Source of the DNA: Blasia pusilla
Taxonomy: Eukaryota > Marchantiophyta > Marchantiopsida > Blasiales
Direction of reading: 5' to 3'
Assembly: GCA_050084515.1 (NCBI GenBank)
Contig: CM114272.1
Coordinates: 44,888,001 to 44,952,000, forward strand
DNA length: 64,000 bases
The translations under genes and the position numbers were made by a program. The notes under the pieces are model-generated. The model saw only the letters and a list, made by a program, of their open reading frames with translations, had not been told where the DNA came from and did no database searches. Each line of letters starts with the position of its first letter. Position 1 is the first letter of the stretch. This document shows positions 58,234-64,000 of this stretch, one piece after another.

Positions 58234-59338
58234 ATGGCTACTTCTTCGTCAGTTCGTGCTCGCCCTTCTCCGTTGGGTGAAGGGAAGTTAGATGGGTCTA
58301 ACTATACATTGTGGAAGTTCAAAATGAGAAGTATCCTCGAATCATTTGAGATATAGGAGATGGCCACATGGGTCGATTCAAATCCACAAGCTACTTTGAG
58401 TTCTGCATGTTCATCTTCATCTGGGGATATCGATCCTGTTGTATTTTTGGCATGGAAACGCAGAAACGATGATGCACTATATGCGATTATCATGAATGTA
58501 ACTGATTTTATCATGAATCTCATTCAACATACAACCACACTACTACTGAGGCGTGGAACATTCTAAAGAATCAGTATGAAATGAGGAATGAGACTCGGAT
58601 TCAGAATCTGGAGAATCAGCTAACGTCCGAGAAATTTTCAGAAGCAGAAAGCGCAGAGCAATTTTTGACAAGGATCAAGAATCTTCAAGATCAGATGGCG
58701 TCTGTAGGAATTTCAAAGTCTAGCGAAGATTTGGCACGTCGGTGCCAAATCTTCGCTAGACTTGGATAAGGATTTTGCCTCCAAGGTATAACAGTTTGGT
58801 CCCTGCATTGAATACACAAGTAAGATCCACGCCGCTTACTTTTGAACAATTTAGTGCAATGTTGGTAGAAGAGGAAATGCGATTCAAAGCAAGAGAGGGA
58901 AGTGATGCAGCATTTACTGCCAACGTACAGAGAGGTAGAAATCAGGATTACAGTTCAAATGTCAAGAAGAAATTTCCAAGGAAAGCCTTCAAATGCTTTT
59001 ATTGTGGTAAGCTAGGTCATCTTATCAAAGATTGTAGAAAGAGGAGTCTGGATGAGAAGAACGGTTGTTTAAGACCTAAGAAGGAGTCTGGAAATTCTCT
59101 AGAACTAGGAGAACATGAAGTAGATGTTTGGGTAGCAATTGAAGAGTATTGCACACAGGTAGAACATTCCACTAAGTCAAAGAGTGAAGATGCATGGATG
59201 CTCGATAGTGGAGCATCTAGGCATATGACTAATCATAAGGATTGGTATAGCTCCTTACAACCTCTACAAAAGCCCATCGTTATAACTGTTGGAAATAATG
59301 CAAAGTGCCCTATAGAAGGGAAAGGCATAATTTCTTAA
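58234..59338 (+). pseudogene. C2 gag and protease
   Basis: ATG at 58234-58236 (MATSSSVRARP), then KLDGSNYTLWKFKMRSIL and an in-frame TAG after SFEI. Gag helices follow (ESAEQFLTRIKNLQDQMASV). A fold-back insertion at 58716-58763 breaks the frame. After it come a canonical CCHC knuckle (CFYCGKLGHLIKDC) and the protease site WMLDSGASRHMTNH. Stop at 59336. Confidence 0.88.
58716..58763. repeat. Perfect 22-4-22 hairpin inside C2 gag
   Basis: aagtctagcgaagatttggcac, spacer gtcg, exact reverse complement. The left arm is gag coding sequence; the right arm is an added inverted copy that introduces a frameshift and stop. It is seeded at GCAC/GTGC. Confidence 0.92.
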
Positions 59339-59377
59339 GTCTCACAAAAAGGAGATGAAAAGAAGTTAACTCATGTA

Positions 59378-60345
59378 TTGTACGTCCCACAGTTGAAGCA
59401 AAATTTGATTTCAGTAGCAGTATTATGTGATCGTGACCTAGAAGTTCGTTTCAAGAAAATTGGAGCAGTCATTGAGGATGCCAATGAGAAATTAGTGGGT
59501 GAAGGTATACAACGTGGAAATATCTACAAGTTGTATGCTTTCACGACAAGTGTAGGTACAGATCTTAGTAGCAGTAAGTTGTGGCATAAAATATTTGGTC
59601 ACCTATGCTTTCCCTTACTAAGTCAGATGCAGAAATCTGGCATGGTTGTTGATTTACCAACAATTTCTGGAGTGTCGGATACATGTGAAGCTTGTATGAT
59701 GGGCAAGCAACACCGACAACCATTTCCACAAGAGTCCAACAATAGAGCAAAGGCTCCTCTAGAGTTGATTCCTGCTGACCTTTGTGGTAAAATGAGAACA
59801 TTGGCATTAGGTGGTTCTTCCTACTTCTTTTTATTTGTCGACGATTATAGTAGGAAGATATGGGTGTATTTCCTTCATGATAAGGCAAGTGCTTTTAGAA
59901 AATTTAAAGTATGGCACAAGCTGGTTGAGAATGAGACAGGAAAGAAGGTATAGAAGCTTCGCACCAATCGAGGAGGAGAATTCTTATCAACAGAATTCAA
60001 CAAATATTTGGGGGAGCATGGAATCAAGTGACAGTTAACCATGGCACATACACCACAACAAAATGGAGTTGTTGAGCATCAAAACTGTACACTAATGGAG
60101 ATGGAAAGATGTATGATGAAAGCAAAAGGTTTGACAGAAGGATTTTGGGATGAACCTGTTAATATTGTCATTTACGTTCTAAATAGAAGTGCTACCAAGT
60201 CAGGGCAAGGCATGACTCCTCATCAATCATACTCATGTAAGGTACCATCAGTCCAACATTTCAAGACTTTTGGTAGTGAGTGCTTTGTACATATTCCTGA
60301 AGCATCGAGGACCAAGCTAGAGTCCAAGAGCATGAAGTGCATCTT
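59378..60345 (+). pseudogene. C2 integrase, truncated
   Basis: GAG-pre-integrase segment (LKQNLISVAVLCDR; LWHKIFGHLCF; CEACMMGKQHRQPF). Core FLFVDDYSRKIWVYF, LRTNRGGEFLSTEF with stops at 59951 and 60029, then TPQQNGVVEHQNCTLMEM. It ends KCIFV, where the LTR of D starts. RT and RNase H are not in the window. Confidence 0.88.
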
Positions 60346-61348
60346 TGTCGCGCCCCTACTCTCGTTGAACGTCAATCTTTAGTGTTGCGAAAGCGTGCGT
60401 TCAGTAGGTCACGAACTCATCGCCAATCTTCACCCAAACACGCACTCTCGTTAGTCGGGTCTGGGCCAACCGGCGTTCCAACCCACCGAGTCCTCGACTC
60501 GGCGTCTCATCAAGCTCAACCTTCCTTAGTTCCTAGCTTCCAAAACATGGCAAGTCCTTCAAGACTTGGAACAGACTTCCTGGTTAGTCCAGGGATCTGA
60601 AACGGCACTTGCACGCCTAGCGATCCCAACTGTTCAACGGTCCTTGTGTGAGTTCCGAACCGAGACCCAAGTAATTGAGTCTCGGCGTGAAATCCAAGAG
60701 GGATGTCTAAAATCGCCTCAATGGACTTGGTGCAGGTTTTCCAACCCAACGCCCAAACTCGCGTTCCGTTCCATGCCCTTGAGCCGCCCCGCGGCTCCCA
60801 AAGTGGGGTTTGGATTCCAAGCACTCTCGGAGACCTTCCCCCTTACTAGTACTTCTGGGGTTCTCCAATAACCCCTCCCCTTTGGGAAAAGAGGTTCGGG
60901 CCCTTCATTGTGGCCCTCAACCCGACTCCACTTACAGTCGTTTTCGGGTCGTATCTCGGCCGCTGCTTATGCGTTTGCAACGATCTTTAATGCGTTTGGA
61001 CCGGCTCTCCATAAGCTTTCCAACGCACCCTTATTTGCTCCAAACGCATCTTGGCGCTAAAAGTTATGGCCATAAATACAGTCGGAAACTCTCAAACGCA
61101 AGTGGCGTTCCAAATCCGGATCTTTCCTTTGGCAACCCACTTCCTAGACTCGACTTCTTTCAAGTCTCATTCCGCGTTTGGTCCAGGTTTTTGAGTCGCG
61201 AACATCACATCTGAAACGCGACTTCTTGCTCGCGTCTCGTCTCTTGTCTCCTCTTTGAGACAACTCCAACGCGCAAACCATCTTAGCGTGAGCCCGCTAA
61301 TGTTCCGATGTTCCGCTTGGCACTTGTTTGGTCATGAGGGTCGCGACA
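60346..61348 (-). repeat. D 3' LTR (1003 bp)
   Basis: Ends form the inverted pair TGTCGCG...CGCGACA. A purine tract borders the inner edge. The 5' LTR is outside the window, so age and target duplication cannot be judged. Confidence 0.85.
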
Positions 61349-61364
61349 CTCACCCCTGTTTTAG
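61349..61364 (-). promoter_or_regulatory. D polypurine tract
   Basis: Sense AAAACAGGGGTGAG directly before the 3' LTR. Confidence 0.7.
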
Positions 61365-62036
61365 AGGTTGATGCCCTCATCAACGCAAAATTTTATTATG
61401 TCAAGTCTCCTGGGCAGCCTACCCCTTGACATTGAATTGCGTTCTGGTGACTAACCCGCAATTCCACGTAGTCTCTAGTTGTCGCTTTGCCCCACTTAGA
61501 ATGATTAGCCTCTCATCTTCGATAAGCCTGGACTAGTTCCAAGGAACTAACCTATCAAATAAGCTAACTAAGTGTGCAACCTTAGACTCTTTCGACTCAT
61601 TACTGTAAACATCACACCTGTTTACCTGGTCCACAAATCGTACTACTATTGGGTCGCTCTCGTATTCGACTTAGGCGCGTCACTAAGTTTACTTATGTGG
61701 CCACAAGTAAGATCACCCCAAGCCCCAAGACAGGACTTCATCTGCCCCGCCGACGCTAGGGCGAGCCGAGTGTTATTCAACACAAGGTCCTGTTCTAGGT
61801 GCTTATCCACATACGAGCTCTCACCTCAAATACTCCTTGTCTGTCCTCTTATCGTACATTCTAAGTCTATGATGAACGACTCATAGCCATGCACTACCAC
61901 ATACAAATTGCAATCAACACTGGTATCGAATCTCCAAATCCATACACTCCTTTATTGCAACACTAGCATATTCTAGTTACAACGGCCTTCGGCCCAAGAT
62001 TCCACTGATTACAAGTCATGTCTCTAGCTTCTCCTC
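61365..62036 (-). other. D 3' untranslated region
   Basis: About 670 bases between the pol stop and the purine tract; no frame with a recognisable domain. Confidence 0.6.
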
Positions 62037-64000
62037 GTACTAACGTATGTGCTTCGCTTGTGTTCGCTTGAAGTCACGCAACAACTCTTGCGCGTGTTCC
62101 AAATCCACCTCCGCAATCCAAGTCGCCTCCTTCACATGGTAGCCCTTCCATTTTACCAAGTATTCATACTTGTTGGCCCGACGCCTCGAACGTAAGATGG
62201 TCTCCACCTCAAACTCCGGCTCTTCATCTACGATGACCGGGTGCGGTCTCACCACCTGTCTCCGCTCGAAACGTCCATTATCTTGAAGATATTTCTTCAA
62301 CAATGACACATGAAAGGTCGGGTGAATCTTGAACACGTCCGTGACCTCAACGTATACACATCCTCAAACGGGTTTGCCACAATCACATACGGTCCAAAGA
62401 TACTTGGCGGGATACCTTGCAGACAACTCTTTCGGAAGAGTGAGATTCTTTACACTCAACCACACTTGTTCTCCAATTTGGAATCGTACTTGGCGCCGAC
62501 TCTTGTTAGCATGCTTAACGTACCTCCTTTGAGCCTTTGCAAGACTTCGCCTCGCGCGCTCTTCTTGTTCTCGCATCTCTACCAACAAACCTTCTGCCAT
62601 CGCTTGTCGTGTTCGTGCCAATGTAGTACCCTTCGAAAGGGCTAGATCAAGAGGCCCTTCTAGCTCTCGTCCATTTGCCAGGAGAAACGGAGATTCTCCA
62701 GTTGCAGAATGCTTGGTCGAGTTGTAGCAGTATTCCGCCATGCTCAGCCACCTGACCCAATCGCGTTGATTAGCACTGACATAATTCCTCAAGTACTGAT
62801 TCACGATAGAGTTTACCTTTTCAGTCTGTCCATCCGTCTGTGGGTGGAAAGCCGTACTGAAACTCAGCTTGGTCTTAAACCTTCTAAACAAGTGCTTCCA
62901 GAAAGCACAAGTAAACTTTGGATCCCGATCTGAAACAATGCTCCTCGGCAAACCATGAGCACGCCACCAGCTATCAAGGAATAGTTGCGCCGTCGTATAC
63001 GCCGTTGCTTGGAATCCACCGTCGGCACGAATCTCGCCAACTTGCTAAACCGATCAACAATCACAAGTATAGCGTTGTAGCCCCCAGATTCCGGAAAACT
63101 CGTGATGAAATCCATACTCACACTTTGCAAGGGTCCTTCGGGGATCGGCAAGGGATGCAACAAGCACTGTTTCTTATCATAAGAGACTCTATTCGCTTGG
63201 CAGGTCACACAGGTCTTCACATATTGAGCAACATCCTCCTTCATGTTGGGCCAAAAGAACCGCCGACCAACAGCTAGCGTAGATTTCTCTCCTTTATGTC
63301 CTGCCAAGGGTCCGTCGTGACATTCCGCTAACACCTTGGTTCGCATTCTGCCTTGCCCTACATAGATCCTACTCTGTTTGAACCTTAGTAAACCGTGCCT
63401 CAAACTTATGTTGGCCACCTTCTCACCTTGCTTCAACTTCCTCAGGTATTCCCTTGCTTGAGCATCCTTCATATATCCTTCACGAATCCTTCTCTCCAGA
63501 TCTGTTTCCTTAGGGAACATTGCTCTCAAGACCTGTGTCGTCGATGGCATGTGTTCCTCCTTGCGACTTAACGCATATGGAATCACATTATCTTTACCTG
63601 GCTTGTGGATCAACTCTACATCCATCAGCGCCAAGGTATCATGCCACCGCAGTTGTTTCGGTGTCACTCAATCCTGGGTCTCAAAATACTTGAGTGATAT
63701 ATTATCGGTGAATACTCGAGTCCTGTGGAGCCCTAGATAATGCCGCCACTTCCTCAAGCAATGTACCACCGCGAATAACTCTTTCTTGTGAGTAGGCCAT
63801 CTCCTTTCAGTGTCGCTAAGCTTCTTGCTCTCATATGCCACCGGTCTCCCTTCTTGCACCAACATTCCTGCAACCGCGAAATCACTAGCATCGGTATGCA
63901 CTTCGAACGGTTTGTCAAACTCCGGCAACTTTAACACTGGTTCCTGCGATAGAATCTGCTTCACTCGGTTGAATGCCTCATTAACTTCCTGGGTCCAAGT
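62037..64000 (-). pseudogene. D pol: RNase H, integrase and chromodomain
   Basis: RNase H: FEVHTDASDFAVAGMLVQEG, ERRWPTHKKELFAVV, TDNISLKYFE. An in-frame TGA follows at about 63666, then RWHDTLALMDVELIHKPGKD. Integrase: HDGPLAGHKGEKSTL, CVTCQANR (H2C2), VSMDFITSFPES, VSDRDPKF and AFHPQTDGQTEKVN with all three acidic residues; the GPY region includes QIGEQVWLSVKNLTL. After a frameshift near 62360 comes KIHPTFHVSLLKKY and a chromodomain (EFEVETILRSRRRANKYEYL, VKWKGYHVKEATWIAEVDL). The chromodomain directs such elements to histone-marked chromatin. At least three frame breaks make it a pseudogene. Confidence 0.9.

Larger units (their letters stand above)
57747..60345 (+). mobile_element. Copia-type LTR retrotransposon C2, 5' half
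   Basis: 5' LTR, primer site, gag, protease and most of integrase, then truncated by insertion of chromovirus D at 60346. It is a different copia lineage from C1, with a full CCHC knuckle and a different LTR. Confidence 0.9.
60346..64000 (-). mobile_element. Chromovirus-type gypsy element D, 3' part (runs off the window)
   Basis: On the minus strand: RNase H, integrase, chromodomain, purine tract and 3' LTR, inserted into C2 integrase. The RT and 5' part lie beyond 64000. It is a different lineage from A/B because it has a chromodomain where they have a PHD finger. Confidence 0.92.

Overview
The window is a repeat-choked stretch of a plant nuclear genome. Two split genes for plant-type basic helix-loop-helix (bHLH) proteins with a C-terminal ACT-like domain lie at 1-2107 (+, 5' end outside the window) and 40515-42238 (-). 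They face each other, have introns at equivalent positions and are the only likely host genes. The rest is mostly transposon sequence plus anonymous DNA. The species cannot be read from the sequence. The LTR families, the plant bHLH genes and a DNMT3/DRM-like methyltransferase inside a retrotransposon suggest a land plant with a large genome, perhaps a seedless one (inference).

Layout: 1-2107 bHLH gene 1; 2108-11781 anonymous DNA; 11782-32309 a three-level nest. The outermost element is a gypsy copy (G1, +, 11782-14736 and 30237-32309). Its gag is interrupted by a copia element (C1, -, 14737-30236). The 5' LTR of C1 is interrupted in turn by a second gypsy copy (A, -, 19847-30094). Target-site duplications support both insertions. 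Then come a tandem repeat (32310-32810), a decayed hAT transposase (32943-35689), GC-rich 'agcccgc' repeats (36420-37290), anonymous DNA and bHLH gene 2. GC-rich repeats at 45505-45776 and 55522-55852 are the two halves of one block split by gypsy copy B (-, 45777-55521). A rearranged gypsy fragment (C, 55853-57746) is followed by a copia copy (C2, 57747-60345), cut by a chromovirus (D, -, 60346 to the window end).

The most interesting system is the gypsy family of A, B, G1 and C. A and B carry gag (two zinc knuckles), aspartic protease, a DNMT3/DRM-like C5-cytosine methyltransferase, reverse transcriptase/RNase H, DDE integrase and a C-terminal PHD finger. Their ends are not ordinary LTRs. 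In sense orientation both read A1 - genes - polypurine tract - B1 - A2 - B2, a split direct-repeat layout that I know from PAT/DIRS elements, yet both encode a DDE integrase and have 4-bp target duplications. No tRNA primer site follows A1. Instead 12-14 nt directly after A1 are complementary to a site inside A about 160-180 nt away, as in self-priming Tf1-type elements. The paired sequences differ between A and B but complementarity is kept. All copies here are disabled.
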